From: Planctomycetales bacterium
GTDB lineage: Bacteria; Planctomycetota; Planctomycetia; Isosphaerales; Isosphaeraceae
Assembly: GCA_027449865.1 (NCBI GenBank)
Contig: DAIDKV010000231.1
Span: forward strand, 1 to 64,000
Direction: 5' to 3'
DNA length: 64,000 bases
Shown: piece after piece, positions 18,667-28,358 of the stretch
Numbering within the stretch: the stretch's first letter is position 1
Layout: every line of letters starts with the position of its first letter
Notes under the pieces: generated by a model
Seen by the model: the letters and a program-made list of their open reading frames with translations, nothing else
The model's database searches: none
What the model was told of the DNA's origin: nothing
Made by a program: the position numbers and the translations under genes

Positions 18667-19761
18667 TCACACCGGCTCACAGTCCGGCGCAACGATCGCC
18701 GCCGCCGCCGCGACGGCGGCGACCGCCGGGATCGACCCGCCCGTCAGCAGCAGGTAATACATCGCGGCATGGTGCTGCCAGAAGAAATCGTGCGGGTTGT
18801 TGGGATTCATCCCCGGCCTCCCTATCAGCGTGAACGGCGATCCGCATGATTCAAAGTCGAGCGAAGGGAGGATCTGCGGCAGGTCCGTCGGTAGGCCCAT
18901 CGCCGAGGCCGTCGCCAGCGGGACACCGTTGAGCTTCTGCGAGAGGTGGTCGAGCTGCGGCTTGTGCCGGGTGACCTGGGCGAGGTGGATAGCGTCCCTC
19001 AGCGCCGAGATCGCGAGGTGGACCGGCTCCAGGAATAACCGGGCCGTAAACCAGACACTGATCGGGTTCGGCGTGTTGACGTCGGTGAACGATTCGAGCG
19101 TCAAGGGAGACTGCGGCACCCAGTCGAGCGAGTTGGTAACGCGGTAGGCCATGCCCGGATTGACGAATTCGGCGTTGAACTCGTCGGCATATCGGGCATT
19201 GCCGGGTTTTGGCAGGGCAAAGGTATAGGTTTTGTACGTGCAGTCCGGAACCGGCGGCGCTGTCGTGTGCGCGAGGTACGATCGAATGAGAGTGGCGATC
19301 GCGGCGCCCTGGCTATGCCCGGCGATGTAGACCTCACTGCCGGGCGGGACCAGGCTCGGCAGCCGCTTGAGGACGCCATCGGTGAGATCCCACAGAATCA
19401 CCAGCGAGGCCAGAGCGAAGCCGAGATGGACCCCGGCCGCGGTGTCGACCGCGAATCGGTAATCCCACCCCATGATCTTGCCAGTGGCCGGGATCATCAC
19501 CGAGAGCAGGTCGTCGATGATGCTGCCCGCCTTTGGCACGGTCCCACGGACCAGCAAGGCGAAGCGGCCCGACCCCGGCGCTGGGTCGTGCCAGAGCTCC
19601 CACTTGTTGTCGAAAACTCCAAGGGAATGCGAATCGAGGCTTTTGACCCAGCCCAGAGGAAGAGGCGGCGACGGAAGCGGAGGAGCCAGGCCCTCCATCG
19701 GGGCCAGCATCGCGAGCAGGGCCTCGGCCTCGGGTTGTTCAAATCCCGGCTGGAACGGCAT
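18667..19761 (-). CDS. Class 3 lipase family protein
   Basis: 364 residues; GGGAGG lies upstream of the ATG at 19761. The nucleophile elbow is G148-H-S150-Q-G152 (YIAGHSQGAA), preceded by an RGT oxyanion strand (LLVRGTVP, about residue 72). ALPKPGNARYADEFN and RVTNSLDWVPQSP follow, matching the Asp-bearing strand of fungal-type class 3 lipases. A His near the end (HHAAMYYLLL) could complete the triad. No signal peptide is obvious, and the C-terminus is an Ala/Val-rich hydrophobic stretch. It lies at the end of a minus-strand run (tsaB, methyltransferase, lipase). Its stop is one base from that of the convergent esterase gene, so it has no separate intergenic terminator. Confidence 0.88.
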   Translation of the reverse strand: MPFQPGFEQPEAEALLAMLAPMEGLAPPLPSPPLPLGWVKSLDSHSLGVFDNKWELWHDPAPGSGRFALLVRGTVPKAGSIIDDLLSVMIPATGKIMGWDYRFAVDTAAGVHLGFALASLVILWDLTDGVLKRLPSLVPPGSEVYIAGHSQGAAIATLIRSYLAHTTAPPVPDCTYKTYTFALPKPGNARYADEFNAEFVNPGMAYRVTNSLDWVPQSPLTLESFTDVNTPNPISVWFTARLFLEPVHLAISALRDAIHLAQVTRHKPQLDHLSQKLNGVPLATASAMGLPTDLPQILPSLDFESCGSPFTLIGRPGMNPNNPHDFFWQHHAAMYYLLLTGGSIPAVAAVAAAAAIVAPDCEPV

Positions 19762-19851
19762 TTGGGGGAATCCTCCCTCGCGGAGCGGTTCGCGACAACG
19801 ACGCGAGCCGAAGCATAACGCGAGGGTCGGCTTCCGTCATCCCCGTACCGC

Positions 19852-20691
19852 TTATTCTGGCCGCCTACCCGAGAGATTCACGCCGTTGCCCTGCCCCTCG
19901 TGGAAGAATCGCTGATCGCTAGCGAGATCGACGACGTCGACGAGTCCGGCCTCGGCGAACCAGCCAGCGACTTCCTGGGCCGTGTGGCGGAAAAGGTAGC
20001 GCGGAGCATACCAGTCGAGGGTGTCGCAGACGCGGACCTCGGGATCGGGGTGCATCGAGACGCCGATTGTCGCCAGATGAAGCGCCACCCCGACCCGCTG
20101 CACGATCCAGGTCCGGCTCGAGAGCCACCGGCGTTTCAGTCCACCAATCGGTGCCACAATCCGGCAGAGCCGCTCCAGAACGTGAACGGGGAGCCTCGAC
20201 GAGACGGCGCGCTGGGCGTCCATGATTGCCTCGACGACCGGCCGCTCGCGTGGGTAGACCCAGACCGCGATCCGGCCGCCGGGACGGAGTAGCCGGGCGA
20301 TCGAGAGGAACGCCGACCGGGGGTCGGGGGTGTGATCGAGGACGCCCAGCGAATAGATTCGGTCGAAGCTCCCGGGCGTGAACGGCGGGCGGAGCAGATC
20401 GCCCCGGACGACCGAGACGTTCGGCAGGTCGGCCGTCAGCTCTCGGGCCGCCAGGACCGCCAGGCTCAGATCCACCCCGACCACTCGGCGCGCCCCCGAC
20501 TCGGCCGCGATCCGAAGGTAACGCCCCATCCCGCAGCCTGCATCAAGAACCGTCTGGCCCCTCAGGTCTTCCGGCGAGAACCCGGTCCGGTTGCGGAACG
20601 TGGCGCGATCCTCCTCCGGACGAAGGATCCGGTATCGATTCCACTGGAGGCCATAGGCCGTCTGGGTCCGTTCCTGGTTCGCGGTGGTCAT
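19852..20691 (-). CDS. Class I SAM-dependent methyltransferase
   Basis: 279 residues. Motif I is VLDAGCGMGRY (about residues 48-58), the acidic end of strand 2 is VVGVDLS, motif II is VVRGDLLRPPF, and SFDRIYSLGVLDHTPDP with LLRPGGRIAVWVYP gives motifs III-IV. The core is the UbiE/Methyltransf_11 type. A C-terminal extension (about residues 170-279) is rich in Trp and Arg. The arrangement resembles methyltransferases of unknown small-molecule or surface-polysaccharide substrates. It is 51 bases downstream of tsaB on the same strand, which need not mean a shared pathway. Confidence 0.87.
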   Translation of the reverse strand: MTTANQERTQTAYGLQWNRYRILRPEEDRATFRNRTGFSPEDLRGQTVLDAGCGMGRYLRIAAESGARRVVGVDLSLAVLAARELTADLPNVSVVRGDLLRPPFTPGSFDRIYSLGVLDHTPDPRSAFLSIARLLRPGGRIAVWVYPRERPVVEAIMDAQRAVSSRLPVHVLERLCRIVAPIGGLKRRWLSSRTWIVQRVGVALHLATIGVSMHPDPEVRVCDTLDWYAPRYLFRHTAQEVAGWFAEAGLVDVVDLASDQRFFHEGQGNGVNLSGRRPE

Positions 20692-20742
20692 AAAAGATGC
20701 TTCAACTTGGCGATCGGAGGTGATCCAACGTGCTGGCCCCGC

Positions 20743-21438
20743 CTATCGAGCGAGACGGGCGTCCCACTGGTCCTCGGCGGCACTTCGGCGCAGGTACAAC
20801 GGTTCGAGCAGCCAGGGATTTTCCACCCGGCCCGACGCGATCGCCTCGTCGGCCATCGCGATCAGATCTTCCCCGGCCGGCGAGCCCGGATGATCGACGG
20901 CCGCCATCGCCTCGGGCGGCACGGCGGAGCGGATCCGTGGCAAATCAAGCGCAGGCCCCATCACAACCGTACCGGTCTCCAGCCTTCCGAGCCAGGATGC
21001 GAGCCCCTCAATCCGGGTTTCCCCACGAGGAACCGGCACCATTCCCGGCTTCGGACGGACAAGTTCCACCACGTAAACCTCGCCCCGCTGAGCATCCGCG
21101 ATCACCGAGATCGAGCGGGCGTCCGCAGGTGCCTTCCGGGCAATGGCTTGCAGGGTGTCGAGACCGACCAACTGGGCGCCCGTCGCGTAGGCCAGGGTTT
21201 TCGCGGCCGTGACCCCCACGCGAGTCCCCGTGTAAGAACCGGGGCCCAGTCCGACCGCGATCCCTTCGAGGTCGTCCACCGAGAGACCCGCCGTCCCAAG
21301 AAGGTCCCTCAGCCAGGGGATCAGGTCGCGTCCGTGCCGCCGTCCGGCCTCGAAGGTCTCGGCCTGGATCGCACCCGATCGATCCCTGACCGCAAGGACG
21401 GCTCGATCCGTGGAAGTATCCATTGCCAGCCAGATCAT
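20743..21438 (-). CDS. tsaB: tRNA threonylcarbamoyladenosine biosynthesis protein TsaB
   Basis: 231 residues from the ATG at 21438 (MIWLAMDTST...). Longer in-frame starts up to 21546 lack protein-like sequence. The N-terminus carries the ASKHA phosphate-1 pattern (AMDTSTDRAVLAV). GIAVGLGPGSYTGTRVGV is the TsaB hallmark, followed by AKTLAYATG. The length is typical of TsaB. The protein partners TsaD and TsaE to form the t6A modification of tRNAs reading ANN codons. TsaB is an inactive paralogue of TsaD acting as a scaffold. Neither tsaD nor tsaE is in the window. It is divergent from the metallophosphoesterase gene at 21708. Confidence 0.94.
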   Translation of the reverse strand: MIWLAMDTSTDRAVLAVRDRSGAIQAETFEAGRRHGRDLIPWLRDLLGTAGLSVDDLEGIAVGLGPGSYTGTRVGVTAAKTLAYATGAQLVGLDTLQAIARKAPADARSISVIADAQRGEVYVVELVRPKPGMVPVPRGETRIEGLASWLGRLETGTVVMGPALDLPRIRSAVPPEAMAAVDHPGSPAGEDLIAMADEAIASGRVENPWLLEPLYLRRSAAEDQWDARLAR

Positions 21439-21558
21439 GATGTGTCGTCGATCCTCTCCCACCAGGTTTTCGGACGGTCGAGACTCCCTGGAATCTCGGA
21501 TTGTAACGGTCGCGCGCCTCGGTTCCGCATTTCTGTTCGGGATCATGACGGCGTGAAC

Positions 21559-21588
21559 TTGACCCCCGACTCGGATTTTCTCTATGCT
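21559..21588 (+). promoter_or_regulatory. Candidate sigma-70-type promoter for the metallophosphoesterase gene
   Basis: TTGACC (21559-21564) and TATGCT (21583-21588) are separated by 18 bases, in the divergent intergenic region about 120 bases before the proposed start. It is placed by consensus match only. Confidence 0.35.
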
Positions 21589-21707
21589 TGAAGAGCCGTC
21601 TACACTAAACTAAGGAATGAAATGAGGTGCGGTCGAGATCCCAGTGCATGTCAAGGCAGACTGGGTATCGCTCCGCCGGGCCCCTCGGTTTCGGAGGTCT
21701 CCCTTCG

Positions 21708-22514
21708 GTGCGCCGCGCATTGATCAGCGATATTCATGGGAACCTCGAAGCCCTGGAGGTGGTGCTCGACGACATCAAGGCCCAGGGGATCACTGAGGTC
21801 TTTTGTCTGGGCGACATCATCGGGTACGGGCCCAATCCTCGCGAGTGCATCGACCTCGTGATGGAAAACAGCCGGGTGACCTTGCTGGGGAATCACGACC
21901 AGGGGGCGATGTTTGACCCCGAGGGATTTAACATCGGGGCCGAGCGGGCGATCTTCTGGACGCGAGAGCAGCTAGAAAGTTCCGGCGACAAGGAAAACAA
22001 CGAGCGGCGATGGGAGTTCCTGGGCGAACTGCCCAGAACCTATCGCTACGGGCCGTATCTATTCGTCCACGGATCGCCGCGTAACCCGCTGAGCGAGTAT
22101 ATCTTCCCCGAGGACATCTACAATCACCGGAAGATGGAGCGTCTGTTCCAGCTCGTCGGTCATTACTGCTTCCAGGGGCATACTCACGTCCCCGGTGTCT
22201 TCACGGAAAGCTTCCAGTTCTTCTCTCCCGAGGAGATCGACCAGGAATATACCCTGGGCGAGGGGAAGGTGATGGTGAACGTGGGATCGGTCGGACAGCC
22301 GCGCGACGGCGACAACCGGGCCTGCTACATCCTTCTCGACGACGGCCTGGCCGATGGTCTGACTCCCGAGGAGGCCGCGACCGCCACCCCGGTCCGGTCT
22401 CCGAAGATCACCTACCGCCGCTTGCCTTACGATTTTGAGACGACGATCCGGAAAATCTACTCAATACCCGAACTGGAGCCGTTCCTTGGGGATCGGCTTC
22501 GGCAGGGACGATAG
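21708..22514 (+). CDS. Calcineurin-like metallophosphoesterase (YfcE/MPE family)
   Basis: About 268 residues from the GTG at 21708 (GGAGG ten bases upstream), or up to 295 from the ATG at 21627. The later start is preferred because the first conserved strand, [11 protein letters not shown], immediately follows. All metal-binding blocks are present: [23 protein letters not shown], a HGSPRNP loop and [23 protein letters not shown] is typical of the bacterial subfamily. The family hydrolyses phosphodiesters with two divalent metals; the substrate here is unknown. The protein lacks a signal peptide and is probably cytosolic. Confidence 0.9.
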   Translation: MRRALISDIHGNLEALEVVLDDIKAQGITEVFCLGDIIGYGPNPRECIDLVMENSRVTLLGNHDQGAMFDPEGFNIGAERAIFWTREQLESSGDKENNERRWEFLGELPRTYRYGPYLFVHGSPRNPLSEYIFPEDIYNHRKMERLFQLVGHYCFQGHTHVPGVFTESFQFFSPEEIDQEYTLGEGKVMVNVGSVGQPRDGDNRACYILLDDGLADGLTPEEAATATPVRSPKITYRRLPYDFETTIRKIYSIPELEPFLGDRLRQGR

Positions 22515-22880
22515 GCCCTGAAATCCCGATCGTCGCAAGTCATCCTGGACGCCCGGGTCGTCGCCGTGCGGACGTCCGGCGCCACCCGCCTGATCGACCT
22601 GCCCACCAGAGGGGCCCTCGCGGCGACTACCGTGAGGCCCCCGACATTCACCGGCCCGACGCGGGCCTGCAAGTTCTACCGGGAAGATTGGGATTGAGAC
22701 CGAATCCGGATGCGTAACGGCCAGGACTCGCGGAGAAGGCGGGGTGGGGAAGAGACCGCTCCCGCATGCGTCTCTCCTGGCTAACGATTCCACGAGATCC
22801 CCGTGTCCGGCTGTCCGGTATCGTGAGGATCGGGAGCCGGCCCCGATCCTTAGCGATGCCGGTGCAAGGGTTGCTCCAAC
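22515..22880. other. Intergenic region upstream of yidC
   Basis: 366 bases without a convincing gene. It is GC-rich and short reading frames in it show no protein-like composition. No terminator hairpin with a T-run or clear promoter was recognised. It presumably holds the 3' end of the metallophosphoesterase transcript and the yidC-mnmE promoter. Confidence 0.5.
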
Positions 22881-25163
22881 ATGAATAATGAGAAGCGTTT
22901 CATCCTGTTCATTGTCCTGATGATCGCCTGGCTGTGGGGTCTTCCTCACATCATGCGACTGCTTGGTCTGGCACCGCCGCCGAATAAGCCCGCACAAAAT
23001 CAGCCCGTCGCCGCCTGGAGCGAAAAGAAAGACCGCCCCGCTGAGGCCGCTCGCAAGCCCGGCAAGGACGGGCTGGCCAAGGATGAGGGCAAGGCCAAGG
23101 ACGAGGCCAAGGCCAAGGCCAAGAATGCCCCGTCGTCGAAGTCCGAAACGACGGCTGCCATCGAGAAGAAAACCGAGGTCGCGGTTGTAAAGCCCTCGGA
23201 GTTGATCCTTGGCTCGGAGACTGACAGAACTCCGGGCGGCTACCGACTTGAGGCCCGGCTCTCGCAGAAGGGCGCCGGGATCTCCTCGTTGACCTCATCG
23301 CGATGGGATGCGGAATACGACAATAACAAGGCCATCAAGCATCCGCTCCAGCTTGTGAACGGCGAAAACTGGCCAGACTCGCTCACGTTGAACCTGGGGC
23401 TGGGATCCGAGGGTGCTCCGCCGGTCGTGCCCGAGGGCGAGGAATCCCCGATCAACGCCCGAGGTGCTGAGGACTGGCTTGATTCAACCCTCTGGGAGGT
23501 CGTTCCCGGTGAGAGCGGAAAGCTCCGGCGTCCGGCCTCGGTGATCGACCCGGCCTCGGGCGCGAAGGTCGAGGGGGAGGAGATCGTCTTTCGAACCACG
23601 AGCCCGTCGGGCGTGGTCGTCACCAAGACCTTCCGCCTCGGCAAGGGAATCGACGGCCTGGAGATGGAACTGAAGTTCGAGAGTCCGGGCCGTGATCGCA
23701 AGGTCGTCTACAACCTGATGGGGCCGCACGGTATCCCGATTGAGGGTGAGTGGTACACCGGTACGTTCCTCGACCTGGTCTTCGGCCCGATCTCACCGAG
23801 CGGGACCGTGGACGTGGTGACGACCTCGGCCTACGACATCGCCAACGCCGGCGAGAAGCCGCCCGAGAATACTGCTCTTCCGCTCCGATTCGCGGGTGTC
23901 GAGGACCAGTATTTCGCCACATTGATCGCGCCTGTGCCCCCGCCCACAGGGCCGGAAAACCGCTGGGATGACCGTACCGTCGCGCTAGCCCACAAGCAGA
24001 AAGACTCGCTCCAGAAATCCGACATCACTTTCCGGCTGACCTCGAAGCCGATCAAAATTGCCGCCGGAGAGTCGGTTTCCCACACTTACCGGCTCTTCGC
24101 TGGACCCAAGACGAGCGAAGCTTTGCGTCCTTATGGGGCGGAAACGCTGGCCACCTACCGCAAGACCTGGGTTCCGCTGGCGCCCTGGCTGGCCCATTCC
24201 GTCATCACGCCGACCCTCGCGATGATGTATCGCCTGACGCAGTCCGTCGCTCGCGTCTTCGGCTGGGAGAACGGCAATTACGGAATCGCGATCATTCTTC
24301 TGACCATGCTCGTCCGGGCGATGATGTTCCCGCTCGGCCGCAAGCAGGCGATGACCGCTCAGAAGATGCAGGCCCTCCAGCCGCACCTCAAGGCGATCCA
24401 GGAGAAGTACAAGGACGACAAGGAACAGCTCACCCGGGAGACCTTCGCCCTTTACAAGAAATACGGCGCCAACCCGATGAGCGGTTGCATCCCGGCACTG
24501 GTGCAGATCCCGATCTTCATGGGACTCTGGCAGGCGCTCAACACGAGCGTCCCGCTCCGCCACGCGACATTCCTCTGGATCAACGACCTCGCCGCGCCGG
24601 ACATGATGTTCAAGTTCCCCGGGAACATCGAAATCCCGTTCCTGGGAGAATGGTTCAACCTGCTGCCATTCCTGGTCATCGCCTTGATGATCATCCAGAC
24701 GCAACTCTTCGCGCCGCCGGCGACGACGCCCGAGGCCGAGCAGTCGCAGAAGATGATGAAATACATGATGGTGTTCATGGGAGTGATGTTCTACAAGGTT
24801 CCCTCGGGACTGGGCATTTACTTCATCACGAGCAGCCTCTGGGCGCTCGGCGAGCGGTTACTTCTGCCGAAGCTGACGCACGCCGAGTTGAAGCCGGTTG
24901 ATGGTTCGGACGCCGAGGAAGACAACCGTTCCCGGCCCCGCGGCGGACCGAGGAGCGGAAGCCCGTCGCCTCGGGGCGGCAAGAATCCTCCTGCCGCACC
25001 CAATGTTGACGGGAAGCGATCGGGCAAGTTCGCGCAGTTTTGGGAGCGTGTTCTCGAAGAGGCACGGAAGGACACGACGTACCGCAAGGGAGTCGAGGAG
25101 CGGGAGCCGCGTGACCGCGACAAGGAAAAGGGTGATCCTCGGCCCCGGCCGCGTCGACGTTGA
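22881..25163 (+). CDS. yidC: Membrane protein insertase YidC
   Basis: 760 residues, longer than usual YidC. Residues 1-33 form the N-terminal membrane helix (FILFIVLMIAWLWGLPHIM). A long Lys/Ala/Glu linker (about 45-110) and the periplasmic beta-sandwich (about 115-430) follow. The conserved insertase core has FPLGRKQAMTAQKMQALQPHLKAIQEKYKDD, the NPMSGCIPALVQIPIFMGLWQAL block, and later helices through IYFITSSLWALGERLLLPK. The last 90 residues are a basic, Arg/Pro-rich tail, as in planctomycete and other YidC proteins that bind ribosomes. mnmE follows three bases after the stop, the common yidC-mnmE pairing. Confidence 0.96.
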   Translation: MNNEKRFILFIVLMIAWLWGLPHIMRLLGLAPPPNKPAQNQPVAAWSEKKDRPAEAARKPGKDGLAKDEGKAKDEAKAKAKNAPSSKSETTAAIEKKTEVAVVKPSELILGSETDRTPGGYRLEARLSQKGAGISSLTSSRWDAEYDNNKAIKHPLQLVNGENWPDSLTLNLGLGSEGAPPVVPEGEESPINARGAEDWLDSTLWEVVPGESGKLRRPASVIDPASGAKVEGEEIVFRTTSPSGVVVTKTFRLGKGIDGLEMELKFESPGRDRKVVYNLMGPHGIPIEGEWYTGTFLDLVFGPISPSGTVDVVTTSAYDIANAGEKPPENTALPLRFAGVEDQYFATLIAPVPPPTGPENRWDDRTVALAHKQKDSLQKSDITFRLTSKPIKIAAGESVSHTYRLFAGPKTSEALRPYGAETLATYRKTWVPLAPWLAHSVITPTLAMMYRLTQSVARVFGWENGNYGIAIILLTMLVRAMMFPLGRKQAMTAQKMQALQPHLKAIQEKYKDDKEQLTRETFALYKKYGANPMSGCIPALVQIPIFMGLWQALNTSVPLRHATFLWINDLAAPDMMFKFPGNIEIPFLGEWFNLLPFLVIALMIIQTQLFAPPATTPEAEQSQKMMKYMMVFMGVMFYKVPSGLGIYFITSSLWALGERLLLPKLTHAELKPVDGSDAEEDNRSRPRGGPRSGSPSPRGGKNPPAAPNVDGKRSGKFAQFWERVLEEARKDTTYRKGVEEREPRDRDKEKGDPRPRPRRR

Positions 25164-25166
25164 AAC

Positions 25167-26501
25167 ATGGACATCCTTGAGACGATCGCGGCCATCGCCA
25201 CCCCGCCTGGTCCCTCGGCGCGGGGGATCGTCCGACTCTCGGGTTCTCGGGCCTGGCCGATCGCGATCGAGACCTTCCATCCCGATCGGCCCTGGCCCGC
25301 GCCCCGATACCCTGAGATTGGCTCCGGTAAACTGGCCATCGACGGCCTGACGCCTCGCCTTCCGGCGATGGTCGCACTCTGGCCGGCGCCGCGAACCTAC
25401 ACCGGCCAGGCGATCGCCGAGATTCACGTGGTCGGCTCGCCCCCGATTCTTGACCTCCTTCTGACGCATTGCCTGACGCGGGGTGCCCGTCCGGCCGAGC
25501 CGGGAGAGTTCACGCTCCGCGGATTTCTCTCGGGACGGATCGACCTAACGAGGGCCGAGGCCGTTCTCGGCGTGATCGAGGCAACAAACGCCTCGCAACT
25601 GGATGCCGCCCTTCAGCAACTTGCCGGAGGGCTCTCCGGCCCGATCCTCGCTCTGCGAGACCGGATTCTGGATGTCGTCGCCGGCCTGGAAGCGAGCCTC
25701 GACTTCGTCGATGAACCCGATGTCGACCCGGTCGAGCGATCGATCCTCTCCGCGGGGCTGGACGAGGCGGCCGACCATTTGACCGACCTGGCCCGCCGGC
25801 TCGACGACCGAAATCGGCCGGAGGGATATCCCCGGGTGGTCCTGGTCGGGCCCCCCAACGCCGGCAAAAGCCGGCTCTTCAATGCCCTGTTAGGTCGAGA
25901 CCGAGCGATCGTCTCTCCGATGGCCGGAACGACCCGCGATTACCTGACCGCCCTCGTCGCCTGCGACGGTCTGACGGTCGAACTGGTGGACACGGCCGGC
26001 ATCGAGGAAGCCGCGGACGCCTTGGAATCACGGGCCCAAGAGCACCGCGCCCGGCAATCCGACCGCGCTGACCTGCTGCTCGACTGCTGGCCGGCACCCT
26101 GGGGACCCCGGCCCGTATCGAACCGGGACGGTCGGCCTCGGCTGCACGTCGAAACCCGGATCGACGAGGCCGATCGACGCGTCGCTTCCGGCCCGATCGC
26201 CACCAGCTCGAAAACCGGCGAGGGCCTCGCCGTGCTCGAAACCGCAATCGCCGAGGCCCTCCGAAACGGCGATTCGGGAGCGAACCTCCCCATCGGGACA
26301 GCCGGACGATGCCGAGGAAGCCTTCTCGCCGCCATCGAAGCCCTTCGCTCCGGCTCGGAATCGATCCAGATCGGCGCCGGCGACGAGCTAATCGCCTTCG
26401 ACCTTCGTCTGGCCGTCGAGGAACTGGGCAAGGTCGTTGGCGCTGTCGTCACCGACGACATCCTCGATCGCATCTTCCGCCGATTCTGCATCGGCAAATG
26501 A
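25167..26501 (+). CDS. mnmE: tRNA modification GTPase MnmE (TrmE)
   Basis: 444 residues. The N-terminal tetrahydrofolate-binding domain has TIAAIATPPGPSARGIVRLSG and, later, the GEFTLRGFLSGRIDLTRAEAV block. The G domain is inserted in the helical domain: G1 GPPNAGKS (residues 228-235), GTTRDYL (254-260), G3 DTAG (275-278), and SSKTG as G5. Where G4 should be NKxD, the sequence reads TRID (330-333). The C-terminus FRRFCIGK keeps the Cys required for 5-carboxymethylaminomethyl-U34 formation with MnmG. It directly follows yidC and is probably co-transcribed. The unusual G4 may lower guanine specificity, but the protein is otherwise intact. Confidence 0.94.
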   Translation: MDILETIAAIATPPGPSARGIVRLSGSRAWPIAIETFHPDRPWPAPRYPEIGSGKLAIDGLTPRLPAMVALWPAPRTYTGQAIAEIHVVGSPPILDLLLTHCLTRGARPAEPGEFTLRGFLSGRIDLTRAEAVLGVIEATNASQLDAALQQLAGGLSGPILALRDRILDVVAGLEASLDFVDEPDVDPVERSILSAGLDEAADHLTDLARRLDDRNRPEGYPRVVLVGPPNAGKSRLFNALLGRDRAIVSPMAGTTRDYLTALVACDGLTVELVDTAGIEEAADALESRAQEHRARQSDRADLLLDCWPAPWGPRPVSNRDGRPRLHVETRIDEADRRVASGPIATSSKTGEGLAVLETAIAEALRNGDSGANLPIGTAGRCRGSLLAAIEALRSGSESIQIGAGDELIAFDLRLAVEELGKVVGAVVTDDILDRIFRRFCIGK

Positions 26502-26604
26502 ACTCGGTCCTTTGTACCTTGGCTGTAGTCAGCGAGGCCCCGGTCGGTTATTCGTAGGCAAAGGTGTTTTCGGGGCAACGGACTACTGACCACGGATAAC
26601 GAAC

Positions 26605-28014
26605 ATGGCCATCGAATATCGAATCGAGAAGGACACCATGGGGGAGATGCAAGTCCCGGCCGATCGGCTCTGGGGCGCGCAAACGCAGCGGTCTCTGGAG
26701 AATTTCCGGATCGGCGGAAGCGGCGACCGGATGCCGATCGAGCTGATCCATGCGCTGGCGAAGGTCAAGCGATCGTCGGCACAGGTGAATGGAGACCTCG
26801 GAAAGTTCAAGGATCCGGCGATCGGCAAGGCGATCATCGAGGCGGCCGACGAGGTGATCGCTGGCCGGCACGACGGCGAGTTTCCCCTGGTCGTCTGGCA
26901 GACCGGCAGCGGCACCCAGACGAACATGAACGTCAATGAGGTGATTGCCAACCGAGCCAGTGAGATCCTCGGCGGCGAGCGAGGTGAGAAGCGAAAGGTC
27001 CACCCCAACGACGACGTCAACATGGGCCAGTCGTCCAATGACGTCTTCCCGACGGCCATGCACATCGCGGCCGTCGAAATCCTCAGGGCGCGACTGATCC
27101 CATCCGTTCAGAGGCTCCGAGAGACGCTCGCCCTGAAGGCCGAGGAGTACGCCCATCTCGTCAAGATCGGCCGGACCCACCTGATGGACGCCACACCGGT
27201 GACGCTCGGCCAGGAGATTTCCGGCTGGGTCCAACTGCTCGACAATGGCCTCAAGCACGTCGAGGAGTCGGTCCCGCACCTCTGCGAACTGGCGCTCGGC
27301 GGAACAGCGGTAGGAACCGGGTTGAACACTCATCCCGAGTACGCTGTCCGGGTCGCCGCCGAACTCGCCCGAATCACCGGGTATCCGTTTGTGACGGCGC
27401 CGAACAAGTTCGAGGCGCTCTCAGGCCACGATGCGTTGCTCTTCGCCCACGGATCCCTCAAGACGCTCGCGGCCTCGCTGATGAAGATCGCCAACGACGT
27501 CCGCTGGATGGCCTCGGGCCCACGAAGCGGTCTGGGCGAGATTTCCATTCCCGAGAACGAGCCGGGAAGCTCGATCATGCCGGGCAAGGTCAACCCAACG
27601 CAGAGCGAGGCGATGACCATGGTGGCCTCGCAGGTGATGGGCAACGATGTCGCGATCAACTTCGGCGGAGCGCTCGGCAACTTCGAGCTCAACGTGATGA
27701 AGCCGCTCATCATCCAGAACTTCCTCCACAGCGCCCGCCTGATCGCCGATGCCTGCCTGGGGTTCGAGGAACATTGCGCCCGCGGAATCGAGCCGAACCG
27801 CGAGAAGATCAACGAACTGCTGAAGCAGTCGCTCATGCTCGTCACCGCGCTGAACCCGCGCATCGGGTACGACAACGCCGCGAAGATCGCCAAGAACGCC
27901 CACGAGAAGGGAGTCACCTTGCGTGATTCGGCCATCGAGCTAGGCTCGGTCTCGGGCGAGGAGTTCGATCAGTGGGTCCGCCCCGAGGAGATGGTTGGAC
28001 GCTCCCGGGCTTGA
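26605..28014 (+). CDS. fumC: Class II fumarate hydratase FumC
   Basis: 469 residues, a typical length for FumC. It shows the superfamily signature [11 protein letters not shown] (near residue 327) and the [14 protein letters not shown] substrate loop. [21 protein letters not shown] and [16 protein letters not shown] provide further active-site residues. It hydrates fumarate to malate in the TCA cycle without an iron-sulfur cluster. The start ATG ([10 protein letters not shown]) lies 103 bases after mnmE. No other TCA gene is adjacent. Confidence 0.96.
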   Translation: MAIEYRIEKDTMGEMQVPADRLWGAQTQRSLENFRIGGSGDRMPIELIHALAKVKRSSAQVNGDLGKFKDPAIGKAIIEAADEVIAGRHDGEFPLVVWQTGSGTQTNMNVNEVIANRASEILGGERGEKRKVHPNDDVNMGQSSNDVFPTAMHIAAVEILRARLIPSVQRLRETLALKAEEYAHLVKIGRTHLMDATPVTLGQEISGWVQLLDNGLKHVEESVPHLCELALGGTAVGTGLNTHPEYAVRVAAELARITGYPFVTAPNKFEALSGHDALLFAHGSLKTLAASLMKIANDVRWMASGPRSGLGEISIPENEPGSSIMPGKVNPTQSEAMTMVASQVMGNDVAINFGGALGNFELNVMKPLIIQNFLHSARLIADACLGFEEHCARGIEPNREKINELLKQSLMLVTALNPRIGYDNAAKIAKNAHEKGVTLRDSAIELGSVSGEEFDQWVRPEEMVGRSRA

Positions 28015-28016
28015 CC

Positions 28017-28358
28017 CCATCCTATACCAAAACCCTACGAGGTCACGACGAAGGATCTCCTTCGGCGCGATCCACGATCCTGGCTAACCTCTCCTGGGCT
28101 GGGCGTCGAGGAACCGGGCGAGGTCGCCGACACCGATCTCTCGACGGTCCCGGCCAAGGGTTGATCGGATCTACCGGATCCGGGGCAGGTCGGCTTCCCA
28201 GGGCCACCCGCGCTCGGATCTAGGCGATGGACGATCTCGAACGACTGAAGACCCTCAGCGAGCGCGTTCTCACCGCGACGAGTTGGGACGGCTTTCTCGC
28301 CGCGGGGAATTCGTGAGCTGGCTCAATCGTCTCGCTCGTTCGATCGTTGCGGCCGAGT
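28017..28358. other. Intergenic region between fumC and the TPR gene
   Basis: About 340 bases. It holds one short reading frame (28227-28316, 29 codons) with GC-rich codon choice but no good ribosome site. No terminator was recognised for the convergent genes. Confidence 0.4.

Noticed and set aside
28227-28316. 29-codon frame (MDDLERLKTLSERVL...)
   Set aside because: The residue composition is plausible but there is no good ribosome site and no recognisable family; kept only as a note.
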